A DNA stretch of 64,000 nucleotides, taken from NCBI RefSeq assembly GCF_000478275.1, contig NZ_ASJB01000099.1, positions 186,001-250,000 of the forward strand, in the 5' to 3' direction. The notes below the pieces were generated by a model. It did no database searches, was not told the DNA's origin, and saw only the letters and a list, made by a program, of their open reading frames with translations. A program made the position numbers and the translations under genes. Positions 1-9,612 of the stretch are shown here, piece by piece. How positions within the stretch are numbered: position 1 is the first letter of the stretch; each line of letters opens with the position of its first letter. Origin of the DNA: Amycolatopsis orientalis DSM 40040 = KCTC 9412 (lineage in GTDB: Bacteria; Actinomycetota; Actinomycetes; Mycobacteriales; Pseudonocardiaceae).

Positions 1-1
1 C

Positions 2-583
2 GAGCGGCTGCTGGACCCGCGGCCGGTCCGGCATCTGTGGGTGGTCGCGGCGGCGGGGGTCATCGGCTTCGCGGGGAACGAACTCGTGGCCAGGTACCGG
101 ATCACGGTCGGCCGGGAGATCGGGTCCGCCGCGCTGGTCGCCGACGGGCTGCACGCGCGGACGGACGGGTTCACGTCGCTCGCGGTGGTACTCGGGGCCG
201 CCGGCGTCGCGTTCGGGTTCCCGCAGGCCGACCCGATCATCGGCCTCGCCATCACGGTCGCGATCCTGTTCGTCCTGCGCGACGCCGCCAAGGAGGTCTT
301 CCGCCGCCTGATGGACGCGGTGGACCCGGCCGACGTCGATCGCGCCGAGCGCGCGGCCGCCGAAGTCCCTGGAGTACTCGGCACGCGGGATCTGCGGATG
401 CGCTGGATCGGCCACAGCCAGCGCGCGGAGCTGGCGGTTTCGGTCGAGCCCGGACTGACCGTCACGGAGGCGCACCATCTGGCCCACGAAGTCGAACAGC
501 GGCTGCGCCAGGTCCTGCCGCGGCTCGCGGAAGCGGTCGTGCACACGGAACCCGTGCACGCCCATGAGATCGTCAACGGGTGA
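2..583 (+). CDS. Cation diffusion facilitator (CDF) transporter, C-terminal part
   Basis: C-terminal part of a CDF family divalent-metal/proton antiporter of the cytoplasmic membrane. The frame is already open at base 2 (ERLLDPRPVRHLW...), so the N-terminus lies outside the window. The visible part has a membrane helix, the family metal-site motif H-x3-D (DGLHARTDGFTSL), one more helix pair, and a soluble ferredoxin-like C-terminal domain ending near HTEP. The metal cannot be told from this fragment; Zn, Mn, Fe and Co are the usual CDF substrates. Its TGA stop overlaps the GTG start of the next gene by 4 bp, suggesting translational coupling. Confidence 0.85.
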   Translation, partial: ERLLDPRPVRHLWVVAAAGVIGFAGNELVARYRITVGREIGSAALVADGLHARTDGFTSLAVVLGAAGVAFGFPQADPIIGLAITVAILFVLRDAAKEVFRRLMDAVDPADVDRAERAAAEVPGVLGTRDLRMRWIGHSQRAELAVSVEPGLTVTEAHHLAHEVEQRLRQVLPRLAEAVVHTEPVHAHEIVNG

Positions 584-1626
584 CGCTGTCCGACGACGAC
601 ATCCGGGCGATCCGCGCCCGCGCTCAACTGCTCTCCGCCCCCGCCCCGGACGTACTCTCCGTGACCAGGGCGGTCGCCGCGATCCAGGCACAGTCGAGTC
701 CCGCGGCGAGGCTCGCGGTCCGGGTCCGCGGCCGGGGCCTGACCCCGCAGGACGTCGACACCTCCCGTGAGGTGGCCCGCACCTGGCTGATGCGCAAGAC
801 GCTCCATCTGGTGCCGACAGCGGATCTCCGCTGGTTGAACCGGCTGTTCGGCCCACGTAACGCCCAGGCGGGCAAGGGACGGCGCAGACAACTCGACCTC
901 ACCGACGAACTCTGCGAACGCGCGCTGAAGCACCTCCAGGATCTCTTGCCCGGCAAGGCACTCACCCGGCAAGAGATCCTGAAAGGCTTGGCGGCCGCCG
1001 GGATCGTGCTCGACGCGACGTCACAGGCGCCGCCTCATCTGCTGGCGTACGCGGCCAATCGCGGTTTGCTCTGCCGAGGCCCGGACGACGGGGCGGAGCC
1101 GACGTACGTCCTCCTCGACGAGTGGACCACCGAGGGAAACGATCCGCCCGACCCTCACGCGGAACTGGCCCACCGCTATCTGACCGCGTATGGCATCGCG
1201 ACGGCCGGAGACTTCGCTACCTGGTCCGGGCTCCCGCTCGGTCTCTGCCGCAAGGCCTTCGACGTACTGGATCTCGTGCCCGCCGGCGTCGGCTTCGCAC
1301 TCCGGGAAACCGATCTCTCCGCTCCCCGCTGTCCCCCTCGCCTGCTCGGCGCTTTCGACCCGTACCTGCTGGGCTACACCGACCGCGATCTGCTTCTCGA
1401 CCCGGCACACGCGAAACGCGTCAACTCCGGCGGCGGGATGATCGCGCCCACCGTACTGGTGGACGGCCGGATCGCCGGAACCTGGCGTGTCAAGCGAGCC
1501 GCGAAGCAAACGAAGGTCGTCGTCGAACCCTTCGCCGCGCTTTCGCGGTCCACTATCTCCGGGCTCGAGTCCGAAGTGGACGATTACGGCCGCTTCCTCG
1601 GGGAAGCGGCCGTCCTCGTCATTTGA
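580..1626 (+). CDS. AlkZ-like winged-helix DNA glycosylase family protein (HTH_42)
   Basis: 348-aa protein of the winged-helix DNA-binding family (PF06224, formerly DUF1006), to which the DNA-crosslink glycosylases AlkZ and YcaQ belong. These enzymes excise alkylated bases or unhook interstrand crosslinks. The catalytic Q-x-Q motif of the AlkZ branch is visible as QAQ at residues 36-38 (AAIQAQSS), close to where AlkZ carries it; E. coli YcaQ has Q-x-D instead. An [12 protein letters not shown] segment typical of the family follows near residue 65. The GTG start overlaps the transporter stop by 4 bp. The 3' end overlaps the convergent epoxide hydrolase gene by 8 bp. Family membership is clear; repair activity is inferred. 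Confidence 0.8.
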   Translation: MTLSDDDIRAIRARAQLLSAPAPDVLSVTRAVAAIQAQSSPAARLAVRVRGRGLTPQDVDTSREVARTWLMRKTLHLVPTADLRWLNRLFGPRNAQAGKGRRRQLDLTDELCERALKHLQDLLPGKALTRQEILKGLAAAGIVLDATSQAPPHLLAYAANRGLLCRGPDDGAEPTYVLLDEWTTEGNDPPDPHAELAHRYLTAYGIATAGDFATWSGLPLGLCRKAFDVLDLVPAGVGFALRETDLSAPRCPPRLLGAFDPYLLGYTDRDLLLDPAHAKRVNSGGGMIAPTVLVDGRIAGTWRVKRAAKQTKVVVEPFAALSRSTISGLESEVDDYGRFLGEAAVLVI

Positions 1627-2776
1627 GGGACCGGAAGAACTCTCGCACATCATTGACCAGGATCTCGGGCTCTTCCAGAGCCGCGAAGTGCCCGCCACGG
1701 TCGACGTCGGTCCACCGCACGATGGTGTGCGCGGCTTCCGAATACCGCCGGATCCCGACGTCGTGCGCGAAGATCAGCGCCGCCGTCGGCACGCCTGAGT
1801 TCTTCTCGACGGCTCCCCAGGTTTCCGCCTGCGCGTAGCCGACGTACGCGGACGAAGCCGCCGTGCCGGTGAGCCAGGTGAACATGACGTTGGTCAGCAA
1901 CCGGTCACGGTCGATGATCTCTTCCGGCAGCGTCGGGCGCGGATGCGTCCACTCGCGGAACTTGTCCATGATCCAGGCCAGCTGAGCCACCGGCGAGTCC
2001 ACGAGCCCGTAGCCGAGGGTCTGCGGCCGCGTCGACTGGATGGCGATGTATCCGGCCTCTTCCCGCATGAAGGCCGCGATCCGCCGGATGCGATCACGTT
2101 CGATGTCGGTCAGCGACGCGAGTTCCTCCTCGGGCAGCGACATCGGCGGCATCGGCGTCAGGCCGCCGTTGACGTGTACCCCGATCACCTTGTCCGGCTC
2201 GGCGCGGCCGACCTCCGGCGACACGGAAGCACCGAGGTCACCGCCCTGCACGCCGTAGCGTTCGTAACCGAGCCGGCGCATCAGCTCCGCCCAGGCACGG
2301 CCGATCCTCGGCATCGTCCAGCCGGAATCCGAGACGGGGCCCGAGAAACCGAACCCCGGCAGCGACGGGATCACCAGATGGAACGCGTCCCGGGGGTCGC
2401 CGCCGTGCGCCTTCGGGTCCGTGAGCGGGCCGATGACGTCGAGGAATTCCACCACCGAACCCGGCCAGCCGTGCGTGAGGATCAGCGGTGTCGCGTCGGC
2501 TTCGGGCGAGCGGACGTGCAGGAAGTGGATGCGCTGCCCGTCGATCTCCGTGGTGTACTGCGGAAAACCGTTGATCTCGCGTTCGGCGGCGCGCCAGTCG
2601 TAGCCGTCGCGCCAGTATTCGGCGAGTCCGCGCAGCCAGGCCACCGGCACCCCGGCGTCCCAGCCGTCGCCGGGGAGCGGGGCGGGCCAGCGCACGCTGT
2701 CGAGCTTCGCGTGCAGTTCGTCCAGCTGGTCCTGGGGGATGTCGAGGCGGAAGGGGCGGATCTCCGTGTTGTCCAT
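1619..2776 (-). CDS. Epoxide hydrolase (EHN-type alpha/beta hydrolase)
   Basis: 385-aa alpha/beta hydrolase of the microsomal/juvenile-hormone epoxide hydrolase type, opening epoxides to diols by a covalent ester intermediate. An N-terminal EHN domain ([20 protein letters not shown]) precedes the hydrolase core. The oxyanion-hole motif HGWPGS, the nucleophile elbow GGDLGA (Asp) and the catalytic His in RGGHFAALE are all visible. The ATG at 2776 (MDNTEIRPF) was chosen because the EHN domain begins directly after it; an in-frame ATG 21 bp upstream is possible. It is divergent from the Nudix gene, with about 80 bp between them. Confidence 0.88.
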   Translation of the reverse strand: MDNTEIRPFRLDIPQDQLDELHAKLDSVRWPAPLPGDGWDAGVPVAWLRGLAEYWRDGYDWRAAEREINGFPQYTTEIDGQRIHFLHVRSPEADATPLILTHGWPGSVVEFLDVIGPLTDPKAHGGDPRDAFHLVIPSLPGFGFSGPVSDSGWTMPRIGRAWAELMRRLGYERYGVQGGDLGASVSPEVGRAEPDKVIGVHVNGGLTPMPPMSLPEEELASLTDIERDRIRRIAAFMREEAGYIAIQSTRPQTLGYGLVDSPVAQLAWIMDKFREWTHPRPTLPEEIIDRDRLLTNVMFTWLTGTAASSAYVGYAQAETWGAVEKNSGVPTAALIFAHDVGIRRYSEAAHTIVRWTDVDRGGHFAALEEPEILVNDVREFFRSLK

Positions 2777-2854
2777 GACGCTTACGCTACGAGCCATTGC
2801 GGACAGGTTCGGTCCTCGATCGGAAAAGTCCTCCGGATACGGGAAGATGCGCTG

Positions 2855-3247
2855 GTGACGGACAAGTACTTGGCCTACGGCAGGCTCATCCGCGGTGGGA
2901 AGATCCTGTTCCTCCGGCGACGGCCGGGCTCCTTCCTCGGCGGCCACTGGGAACTGCCGGGAGGGACCGTCGAGCCGGGCGAGCCGCCACCGGAAACCGC
3001 GGTCCGCGAGTTCGCCGAGGAGACCGGGCTGACCGTGCGGATCACCGGCGAACGCGGTGCCCACAGCTGGGACGACGTCGAGGGCAGGCCGATGCGGATC
3101 CACGCGAGGGTCTACGCGCTCGCCGAGGACGAGCCGGGCGAAGTCGTGCTCAATCCCGAAGAACACGACGCCTTCGCCTGGTACACCCCGGAAGAGGCCG
3201 CGGTACTCGACCTCGCCTCCCATTTCCGGCAGTCACTCGAGGACTGA
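2855..3247 (+). CDS. Nudix hydrolase
   Basis: 130-aa single-domain Nudix hydrolase that would cleave a nucleoside diphosphate linked to another moiety, such as an oxidised nucleotide or ADP-ribose. The complete Nudix box G-x5-E-x7-REVxEExGU is present as [24 protein letters not shown], here given as two halves GGTVEPGE and REFAEETGL. The GTG at 2855 gives the normal start of the fold ([11 protein letters not shown]). The substrate cannot be read from sequence. Its last 136 bp are overlapped on the opposite strand by the 3' end of the MFS gene. Confidence 0.85.
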   Translation: MTDKYLAYGRLIRGGKILFLRRRPGSFLGGHWELPGGTVEPGEPPPETAVREFAEETGLTVRITGERGAHSWDDVEGRPMRIHARVYALAEDEPGEVVLNPEEHDAFAWYTPEEAAVLDLASHFRQSLED

Positions 3248-4425
3248 CCCGGCCTGGTCCGTTCGGCCCAGCGGACGACAGGGCCGATGAGCGCGCCTGC
3301 CAGCAGGAACAGCCCGCCCAGCACAACCCAGCCCAGCGCCCCGCCGACCAGGATCAGGCTGGTCAGCAGCACCGGGCCGAGCATCCGGGCGATGGCCGTC
3401 CCGGCCCCGAAAAGTCCTTGGTACTGGCCCTGCCTGCCCTCGGGCGCGAGACCGAAGCCGATCTCCCACGAGCCCGCCGCCTGGGCCATCTCCCCCACCA
3501 CCTGCAACGCGGCCCCCGCGAGCAGGACCAGCGCCGCCGTCCATGCCGAACTGCTCATGGCGGAGAACGAGAAGACGAGACAGGAGACGAAAAGCAGCGC
3601 TCCGGCGTGCCGGGCGTAGCGGGAAGCGCTGCGCAGACCGGTCACCCCCCGTGCCACCCGGACCTGGAAGACCACGACACTGGCGGTGTTCAGCACCAGC
3701 ATCGCCGAAACCAGCCAGCTCGGGGCAGCCGTGCGGGTCGAGATCCACAGCGGCAGGACGAGGCTGAACAGCGGCATGTACAGCAACATGATCATGTTGA
3801 GCAGGGCCAACAGCGCGTACGGACGATCGCGGAGCACGGCCACGGACGGCTCGCCGGTCCGCACGGGCGCCGGTGCCACCGAAGGCACCTCGCGGAGGAT
3901 GAGGGCCGCCGCGACGAAACTGAGCGCGTCGATGACGAAGACGGTCAGGAATGCCTCCCGCGTACCGATGGCCAGCGCGATCCCGCCGAGGGCCGCGCCG
4001 GTCGCGATCCCCGCGTTGGACATCGCCTGCAGCCGGGCGCGGAACGTCGTGCGCCCGGCCGGGTCGACCAGCCCGGCGAGCAGCGCCTGCCGCGCCGCGC
4101 CGAGTCCGCATTGGAAGCAGGCGTAGACGCAGGCCGCGAGCACGAAGGCGACGGCCGAACCGACGAAGAGGAACGCGGTGACGGACGCCGCCGTCCCCAG
4201 GCCCAGCAGCACGGCGGTCCCCCTCGGCCCGCGCCGGTCGGCCAGATGCCCCAGCGCCACCCCGGCCACCGAGCCGATCGCCCAGCCCACGGTGAGCCCG
4301 AGGCCGACCTGCGCGGGCGACAACCCGACGATCAGCGTGAAGTACAGGGCTGAGCTGACGTAGTAGGCGCCGTCGCCGACGGAGCTGATCAGCTGGGCCA
4401 GTGCCAGTCGTTTCGTGGACTCCAT
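3112..4425 (-). CDS. MFS transporter
   Basis: Major facilitator superfamily permease of about 12 helices, 437 aa. The cytoplasmic loop 2-3 motif is present as [11 protein letters not shown], and hydrophobic segments run through to [18 protein letters not shown]. The last ~45 residues (after RPGQSSSDC) are Ser/Ala-rich, look unlike a transporter tail and are encoded antisense to the Nudix gene. This suggests the original stop was lost and translation now reads on to TAG at 3112. It is divergent from a MocR regulator across an 80-bp gap holding an inverted repeat, so it is a plausible MocR target. The substrate is unknown. Confidence 0.8.
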   Translation of the reverse strand: MESTKRLALAQLISSVGDGAYYVSSALYFTLIVGLSPAQVGLGLTVGWAIGSVAGVALGHLADRRGPRGTAVLLGLGTAASVTAFLFVGSAVAFVLAACVYACFQCGLGAARQALLAGLVDPAGRTTFRARLQAMSNAGIATGAALGGIALAIGTREAFLTVFVIDALSFVAAALILREVPSVAPAPVRTGEPSVAVLRDRPYALLALLNMIMLLYMPLFSLVLPLWISTRTAAPSWLVSAMLVLNTASVVVFQVRVARGVTGLRSASRYARHAGALLFVSCLVFSFSAMSSSAWTAALVLLAGAALQVVGEMAQAAGSWEIGFGLAPEGRQGQYQGLFGAGTAIARMLGPVLLTSLILVGGALGWVVLGGLFLLAGALIGPVVRWAERTRPGQSSSDCRKWEARSSTAASSGVYQAKASCSSGLSTTSPGSSSASA

Positions 4426-4444
4426 GGTCTCAAGTTAGGCACCG

Positions 4445-4493
4445 CATTGGCCACATCCCAGCTCCATTACACGACACTTTGATTGGGCCAATG
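4445..4493. promoter_or_regulatory. MocR/MFS divergent promoter with inverted repeat CATTGGCC / GGCCAATG
   Basis: A perfect 8-bp inverted repeat, CATTGGCC at 4445-4452 and GGCCAATG at 4486-4493, lies between the divergent MFS and MocR genes. A TAGGCT -10-like hexamer at 4494-4499 sits 6 bases before the MocR GTG, consistent with a leaderless mRNA. The widely spaced arms would suit a MocR dimer regulating both genes. Binding is inferred, not shown. Confidence 0.5.
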
Positions 4494-4505
4494 TAGGCTC
4501 GCGGC

Positions 4506-5933
4506 GTGCCGTTCCACATCAGCCTCGACGGTCACACCGACCTGGCGGCGCGGATCTACCGGCAGCTCCGCGACGGCATCCTCGACGGACGCCTGCGCGC
4601 CGGGGAACGCCTGCCGCCGACCAGGGAACTGGCCCGCGAACTCGACGTCTCACGCAACACCGTCGCGGTCGCGTACGAGCGGCTCACCGCGGAGGGTTTC
4701 CTCAGCGGGCACGTCGGGCGGGGGACGTTCGTCAGCGCCGATCCCGTGGCGCGGGCGGATCGTGCCGCCCCCGCGGGTGCCGGGGTCCGGCCCGTGGCGC
4801 GGTGGCGTTCGCTCCCGCCCCCGCTCGGCGCCGACCGGTCCGTGCCCGCCTTCGACTTCCGCGTCGGCGTCCCGGATCCGGCCCTGTTCCCGCTGCGGAC
4901 CTGGCGACGGCTGGTGAGCCAAGCGCTGCGGCCCTCGTTGCCGCCGCGGTCGGGCTACGCCGATCCGGCCGGGCTCGAAACGCTGCGGGTGGCGATCGCC
5001 CGGCACATCGGCGCCGCGCGGTCGGTGCGGGCGAGCGGAGAGGACGTCCTGGTCACGCAAGGGGCGCAGCAGGCTCTCGACCTGATCGGCCGGGTCCTGA
5101 TCGAGCCCGGTACACCCGTCGCCGTCGAAGACCCCGGCTATCCGCCCGCCGCGCGGCTGTTCGCCTCGCTCGGCGCCCGGGTCGTGAAGGTCCCCGTGGA
5201 CGCCGAGGGACTCGACGTCACCGCGCTCCCCAAGGGCACCCGGCTGATCTACACGACACCGTCGCACCAGTTCCCGCTCGGCACGGCGATGTCCCTCGCC
5301 AGGAGGACGGCGTTGCTGGCGTGGGCCGAGCGGAACGACGCGGTGATCGTCGAGGACGATTACGACAGCGAGTACCGGTTCTCGGATCGCCCGCTCGAGC
5401 CGCTCCAAAGCCTGGACCACCACGGGCGGGTGCTCTACGTCGGCTCCTTCTCGAAGACCCTGCTTCCCTTGTTGCGTCTCGGTTTCCTGGTCGCCCCCGC
5501 CTCACTGCGCCCGGCCCTGCGGCAGGCGAAACAGCTGATGGACTGGCACGGTGACCTCGTCACCCAGTCGGCGATGGCGAGTTTCATCGACGAGGGCCTC
5601 CTGGCCCGCCACGTACGCAAGGCCACCCGGGAGTACGCGGTGCGGCGCGACCGGATCCTGGCCTTCGTTCGCGACGAGCTGCGGGACGTGCTGGAAATCG
5701 TTCCTTCCAGTGCCGGACTTCATCTGTGCGCGCCGGTCACTCCACACGCGACGGTCACTGTGGACGGTGTGATCGCGGCGGCGGCGCGCGCCGGGGTGGC
5801 CGTCGAAAGCCTTTCCACGTATGGGGGAACGCGAGGCGGGCTGGTGATCGGTTACGGGCTGGTCGGCCCCGATCGGCTCGACGAAGGGCTCGCCCGGCTC
5901 GGCGCGAGCGTCTCGGCCGCACAGGAGTCGTGA
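4506..5933 (+). CDS. MocR/PdxR-type GntR regulator with aminotransferase-like domain
   Basis: 475-aa transcription factor combining an N-terminal GntR winged helix (residues ~10-75, [20 protein letters not shown] ... [17 protein letters not shown]) with a PLP-binding class I/II aminotransferase-like domain (~110-470). The PLP Asp region ([13 protein letters not shown]) and the Schiff-base lysine ([11 protein letters not shown]) are intact, so it should bind PLP or a PLP-amino acid adduct as effector. Such proteins often control PLP synthesis or a neighbouring transporter; here the divergent MFS gene is the obvious candidate. The GTG start lies 6 bases after a -10-like TAGGCT. The stop codon is inside the stem of the following palindrome. 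Confidence 0.87.
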   Translation: MPFHISLDGHTDLAARIYRQLRDGILDGRLRAGERLPPTRELARELDVSRNTVAVAYERLTAEGFLSGHVGRGTFVSADPVARADRAAPAGAGVRPVARWRSLPPPLGADRSVPAFDFRVGVPDPALFPLRTWRRLVSQALRPSLPPRSGYADPAGLETLRVAIARHIGAARSVRASGEDVLVTQGAQQALDLIGRVLIEPGTPVAVEDPGYPPAARLFASLGARVVKVPVDAEGLDVTALPKGTRLIYTTPSHQFPLGTAMSLARRTALLAWAERNDAVIVEDDYDSEYRFSDRPLEPLQSLDHHGRVLYVGSFSKTLLPLLRLGFLVAPASLRPALRQAKQLMDWHGDLVTQSAMASFIDEGLLARHVRKATREYAVRRDRILAFVRDELRDVLEIVPSSAGLHLCAPVTPHATVTVDGVIAAAARAGVAVESLSTYGGTRGGLVIGYGLVGPDRLDEGLARLGASVSAAQES

Positions 5934-5979
5934 GAGGGAACTTCACGGCACTTTCCGGCTTGAACCTCCCTCTCACGAC
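5927..5979. terminator. Palindromic 3'-end hairpin, stop codon in stem
   Basis: 13-bp perfect arms GTCGTGAGAGGGA (5927-5939) and TCCCTCTCACGAC (5967-5979) enclose a 27-nt loop. The TGA of the MocR gene is part of the left arm. No U-tract follows, as is common for actinobacterial terminators. It shares the stem base TCGTGAG with other gene-end palindromes in this window. Confidence 0.55.
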
Positions 5980-6088
5980 GTCCGAGCGCCGCGGGGCGTG
6001 GAGAAACTGTCGTACCCCGGTGGTCTCCTCTTCCCAGGCGACAGCGGGCCCGTCCGGGGCCCGCGCGCGGAAGCGAGGAGGAAGTCCC

Positions 6089-6532
6089 ATGGCCGGAGAA
6101 ACGGTGCTCACGGTGATCGGCAACCTGACGACCGATCCCGAGTTGAGGTTCACCCCGTCAGGTGCGGCGGTCGCGAACTTCACCGTCGCGTCGACACCGC
6201 GAGTGCTGGACCGCGCGAGCGGGGAATGGCGTGACGGCGACCCGCTGTTCCTGCGCTGCACGCTGTGGAAACAGGCCGCGGAGAACCTGACCGAATCACT
6301 CACCCGGGGCACCAGGGTGATCGTTCAGGGCAGGCTGAAGCAGCGATCGTTCGAAACCAAGGAAGGCGAGAAACGGACGGTGGTGGAACTCGACGTCGAC
6401 GAGATCGGCCCCTCACTGCGCTATGCCACGGCGAAGGTGAACAAAGCGGGCCGAAGTTCGGGCGGCACGCCGTCGGACGGCGCGTGGGAGCGAACACCGG
6501 TGGCGGCCGGGAGCCCGGAACCGCCCTTCTGA
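6089..6532 (+). CDS. Single-stranded DNA-binding protein, accessory SSB paralogue
   Basis: 147-aa protein with one OB-fold SSB domain (residues ~1-112: [20 protein letters not shown], then [20 protein letters not shown] and [17 protein letters not shown]). A strong ribosome binding site AGGAGG at 6076-6081 lies 7 bases before the ATG. The C-terminus is short and ends SPEPPF, lacking the acidic DDDIPF-type tip by which housekeeping SSB recruits replication proteins. It is also not next to rpsF/rpsR/rplI, where actinobacterial ssbA normally sits. It is therefore most likely the second, SsbB-like paralogue, which in Streptomyces has a role in sporulation or recombination. Confidence 0.87.
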   Translation: MAGETVLTVIGNLTTDPELRFTPSGAAVANFTVASTPRVLDRASGEWRDGDPLFLRCTLWKQAAENLTESLTRGTRVIVQGRLKQRSFETKEGEKRTVVELDVDEIGPSLRYATAKVNKAGRSSGGTPSDGAWERTPVAAGSPEPPF

Positions 6533-6559
6533 CCCCGGTGCCGGGGTTAAGGTGGCCGG

Positions 6560-6868
6560 ATGAGTACCGAAACCCTGGAAAACGTCGAAGGCCGCGACAT
6601 CGGCTCCGGGATCTCGATCATCCGCGAGCGGACCGACGTCGACGGTTCCGGACCGAGGCTGCACAAGCATCCGTACGGCGAAACGTTCGTCATCATCCAC
6701 GGCCGGGCCAGGTTCACCATCGGAGCCGTCGAACGCGAAGGCTCGGCGGGCGACGTCCTGGTCGTGCCCGCGGACACCCCGCACAAGTTCGCCGTGATCG
6801 GACCGGAAGTCTACGAAGCCGTCCACATCCACGAAAGCGACCATTTCATCACCGAGTGGCTCGAATAA
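6560..6868 (+). CDS. Small cupin-domain protein
   Basis: 102-aa single cupin fold. The two conserved cupin motifs are visible: motif 1 as PRLHKHPYGETFVIIHG (metal-type His and Glu) and motif 2 as GDVLVVPADTPHKFAVIG. Metal-binding residues are therefore retained and a small-molecule binding or dioxygenase/isomerase role is possible, but no substrate can be named. It lies 27 bp after the ssb gene on the same strand, so they may be cotranscribed. Confidence 0.8.
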   Translation: MSTETLENVEGRDIGSGISIIRERTDVDGSGPRLHKHPYGETFVIIHGRARFTIGAVEREGSAGDVLVVPADTPHKFAVIGPEVYEAVHIHESDHFITEWLE

Positions 6869-6961
6869 ATTCTGTCGTACGCAAGAAAACCCTTTCCCGG
6901 GCTAGAATCCCACGACGTGCCGGCGGCGGGCGGGCACTCTAGGCGACGGGACCGGGGAACT

Positions 6962-7588
6962 GTGACCGACGTGGCGGACCGCAGCGGTGACCAAACCCGA
7001 CAGGTGGACAGGTTCGACCAACGACGGGCGCAGCTGGCGAGATCCGCGCTGGTCACGTTGTCGGAACTGGGCTATGCCAGGACGAGTCTGCGGGAGATCG
7101 CGCAGAACTCCGAGTTCTCCCATGGGGTACTGCACTATTACTTCCGTGACAAGGTCGAGCTGATCACCTATTGCGTCAAGCAGTACAAGACCGAATGCGT
7201 CACCCGGTACGACCGGATAGCCGAAACCGCGAAAACGGCGGAAGAACTGAAGCTGGCCTTCGGTGCCGCGATGGCCACCACGTTGTGCGAAGACGCTCCG
7301 CTGCACCGGCTCTGGTACGACCTTCGTAATCAGAGCCTGTTCGAAAAGGTGTTCCGGGCCGACGTCCTCGCCATCGACGAGACACTCGAACGGATGATCT
7401 GGCGGATCGTCTCCCGGTACGCGGAACTGCTCGGCCGTCCGCTGGATCTCGCTCCGTCGACGGCGTACGCGCTTTTCGACGGCCTGTTCCAGCAAGGCCT
7501 GCTGAAACACCTCGCCGGCCGGGAAGACGCGGCGAGGTGCCTTCGGCATTCGGTCGAGCAGGTCCTGGAGCGGATCTTCACCACTTGA
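6962..7588 (+). CDS. TetR family regulator
   Basis: 208-aa TetR-type repressor. The helix-turn-helix lies at about residues 20-65 (ARSALVTLSELGYARTSLRE ... SHGVLHYYFRDKVELI), followed by an all-helical ligand domain of unknown specificity. GTG 6962 was chosen because a purine-rich GGGG lies just upstream. A -10-like TAGAAT at 6903-6908 followed by an in-frame GTG at 6917 would give a leaderless product 15 residues longer. The 3' end overlaps the convergent membrane-protein gene by 11 bp. Confidence 0.83.
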   Translation: MTDVADRSGDQTRQVDRFDQRRAQLARSALVTLSELGYARTSLREIAQNSEFSHGVLHYYFRDKVELITYCVKQYKTECVTRYDRIAETAKTAEELKLAFGAAMATTLCEDAPLHRLWYDLRNQSLFEKVFRADVLAIDETLERMIWRIVSRYAELLGRPLDLAPSTAYALFDGLFQQGLLKHLAGREDAARCLRHSVEQVLERIFTT

Positions 7589-8528
7589 TGGTCGGATACC
7601 AGATGACGCCGGTGCGGCCCAGCACCCGGAGATCCCAGTACAGCAACGTGAAGGTGCCGGCGACGAGCAGCGCGGCGCCGGTCACCACGGCGATCCTGGC
7701 CGGCTTCGCGAGCATCCACCGCTGCAGCCGTCCGCCCGTGCCATGCGTGAGCAAGAGGAACAACAACGCCATCACCAGGATGTTGCCGACAGACTGCAGG
7801 GCGAACGCGGCGGCGCCGTAGAAGACATTGTGGCTTTCGGCCGCACTGCGGAACATGATCCGGAACAGGGGGAACGGACGGCCGATGAGGAACCCGCCGA
7901 TGAGCGCGCCCATCAGGACGAGCGGGGCGGGCGGGAAGCGGCGCGCGAGCCCGGCGATCGGATTGCGCACGATACCGACGGAAGCGAGGCCCAGCACGAT
8001 GAACACGATCCCGATCACGCCGTAGACGATCATCGACTGGATGTTGCGCGGGGTGAGCCCGCCCGGTGAGGACACGGTCGAGAACTGGGGCATCCGCGTG
8101 CCGACGAGCGCGACGATGACGCCGTACACCACGGAAACGGTCAGCATGCCCGCCGCGATCCAGCCGAGCGGCTTCAGCGTGTTGACGAATTTCGGCCGTC
8201 CGGCGGTTTCGCCTCCGACGAGCGGGGCGACGGCGCCGAAGGCGGCGATGTTGCACGCGGTGAAGGTTCCGGCGAGTCCCGAAACGAACGCGAAGAACGT
8301 CCCGGCGAGTACACCGCCGATCGGGGTCTCCTTGGCGTTGTGCCCCAGGAGGGTGTTGGCCACGCTGTCGCCGATCACACTGTCCACAAAGGGCGCGGAC
8401 CAGATCACCGTCAGTGCGAAACCGGCGAGGACGGACCAGAGGACCACCCGCCAGCGGTGCTCCGGATAGGGTCCGGAACCGAGGAAATTCGCTTGCGCGG
8501 TAACGGGAACGCGTTCGGTGACGGACAT
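7578..8528 (-). CDS. Polytopic membrane protein of unknown function
   Basis: 316-aa protein with about eight predicted membrane helices. A helix near residue 90 contains GTFTACNIAAFGAVAPL, a Cys/Pro-containing intramembrane motif loosely like the CcdA/DsbD and TauE/SafE folds that move electrons or small anions, but the match is too weak for a name. It overlaps the convergent TetR gene tail by 11 bp. About 190 bp with no evident gene follow upstream (8529-8722). Confidence 0.7.
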   Translation of the reverse strand: MSVTERVPVTAQANFLGSGPYPEHRWRVVLWSVLAGFALTVIWSAPFVDSVIGDSVANTLLGHNAKETPIGGVLAGTFFAFVSGLAGTFTACNIAAFGAVAPLVGGETAGRPKFVNTLKPLGWIAAGMLTVSVVYGVIVALVGTRMPQFSTVSSPGGLTPRNIQSMIVYGVIGIVFIVLGLASVGIVRNPIAGLARRFPPAPLVLMGALIGGFLIGRPFPLFRIMFRSAAESHNVFYGAAAFALQSVGNILVMALLFLLLTHGTGGRLQRWMLAKPARIAVVTGAALLVAGTFTLLYWDLRVLGRTGVIWYPTIKW

Positions 8529-8722
8529 TCGGACCTCCAGCGGCAGATGACTTCCCCCGGGATCCGGGATCCCTCGTGCTCATCGTCGTTCCGCCACCGG
8601 GGGCGCGCCACCTCCAAAGTGCCGATCCTCGTTTGGTCCGACCGGCTCCGGGTAATCAAGATTCACCGGTCCGGCGGGTGCCACCGAGCGACTCGATCCG
8701 CTACGGCGGCCCCCGCGTGGCG

Positions 8723-9592
8723 TTAGGTCGTGTCGACCGTGGCGTGGAACGGATACTCGCCTTCGAGCCGCTGCAGTTGCGCCGTCAGCTCGCCGATGCG
8801 GACCTCGTACTCGCGGCGCAGCGATTCGCAGCGCATGATCATCGCGCTGTAGCACCGGAGATCGTCCTGTTCGAGCGAGCCGTCGCGGAACGCGGTCCAG
8901 AACACCAGCGCGGCCGAAATGAGCATCACGAAGGCGACGAGGACCGCCAGCAGGAAGGCGAGACTGTCGAGCCCGCTCAGCTCCCCTTCGGTGTAGACCC
9001 GGACGAACATCACCGCCGCGATCAGCCCCACCAGCGTCACCGCGGCCAGCATGCTCAGCTTCGAGCCGCGGGACAGCGTGCGCCAGGTGAGCCGTCGCCG
9101 GTCGTCCTTGTTCTCCCGCTGGTTGTGCCCGAGGTGATACAGCGCCGTCGCCGCGCCGCCGGTGGCCAGCACCGAGATCACGAAGCTGATCACCAGTTGC
9201 AGGCCGAGCGGATTCGTCCAGTCGACGTTGAACACCGAACTCGCCAGCCAGAGCATCACCGGGAAGTCGACGACCACCAGTCCGAAGAGGGTGAGCACCT
9301 TCGCCGACCGCGACACCCGGTAGTGCCGCAGGCTGCCGCGCAGTTCGTCGGTGTCGATCTGCTCGGTCAGCATCTCCGCGCGGTGCTTGGCCTCGTGCAC
9401 GGTCATGAACTGTCCGCGGGGCCCGATCACCGGGGTGCGCAGGACACGGTCGGCGGCGAGCTTCAGCTCCGTGATCCGCGCGCCCAGCCTTCCCCGGGTC
9501 CCGGCGGCCGCCCGCTGGTAGTCGTCGTGGTACTCCTCCGCCGCCGCCCGTGGCAGGGGCAGACGGGGCGTGATCCGGTCCAAGCCGTCCAT
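8723..9592 (-). CDS. Four-helix membrane protein, partner of OmpA-like lipoprotein
   Basis: 289-aa protein of no recognised family. Four hydrophobic helices are clear (VLTLFGLVVVDFPVMLWLA; LQLVISFVISVLATGGAAT; LSMLAAVTLVGLIAAVMFV; LAFLLAVLVAFVMLISAAL). They are framed by a ~110-residue charged N-terminal region and a short coiled C-terminal tail (SLRREYEVRIGELTAQLQRL). A GGGAGG ribosome binding site precedes the ATG at 9592. It starts 20 bp after the stop of the lipoprotein gene, so the two form an operon and probably act together at the membrane. Confidence 0.75.
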   Translation of the reverse strand: MDGLDRITPRLPLPRAAAEEYHDDYQRAAAGTRGRLGARITELKLAADRVLRTPVIGPRGQFMTVHEAKHRAEMLTEQIDTDELRGSLRHYRVSRSAKVLTLFGLVVVDFPVMLWLASSVFNVDWTNPLGLQLVISFVISVLATGGAATALYHLGHNQRENKDDRRRLTWRTLSRGSKLSMLAAVTLVGLIAAVMFVRVYTEGELSGLDSLAFLLAVLVAFVMLISAALVFWTAFRDGSLEQDDLRCYSAMIMRCESLRREYEVRIGELTAQLQRLEGEYPFHATVDTT

Positions 9593-9612
9593 GACTGTGC
9601 CTCCCTCTTTTC

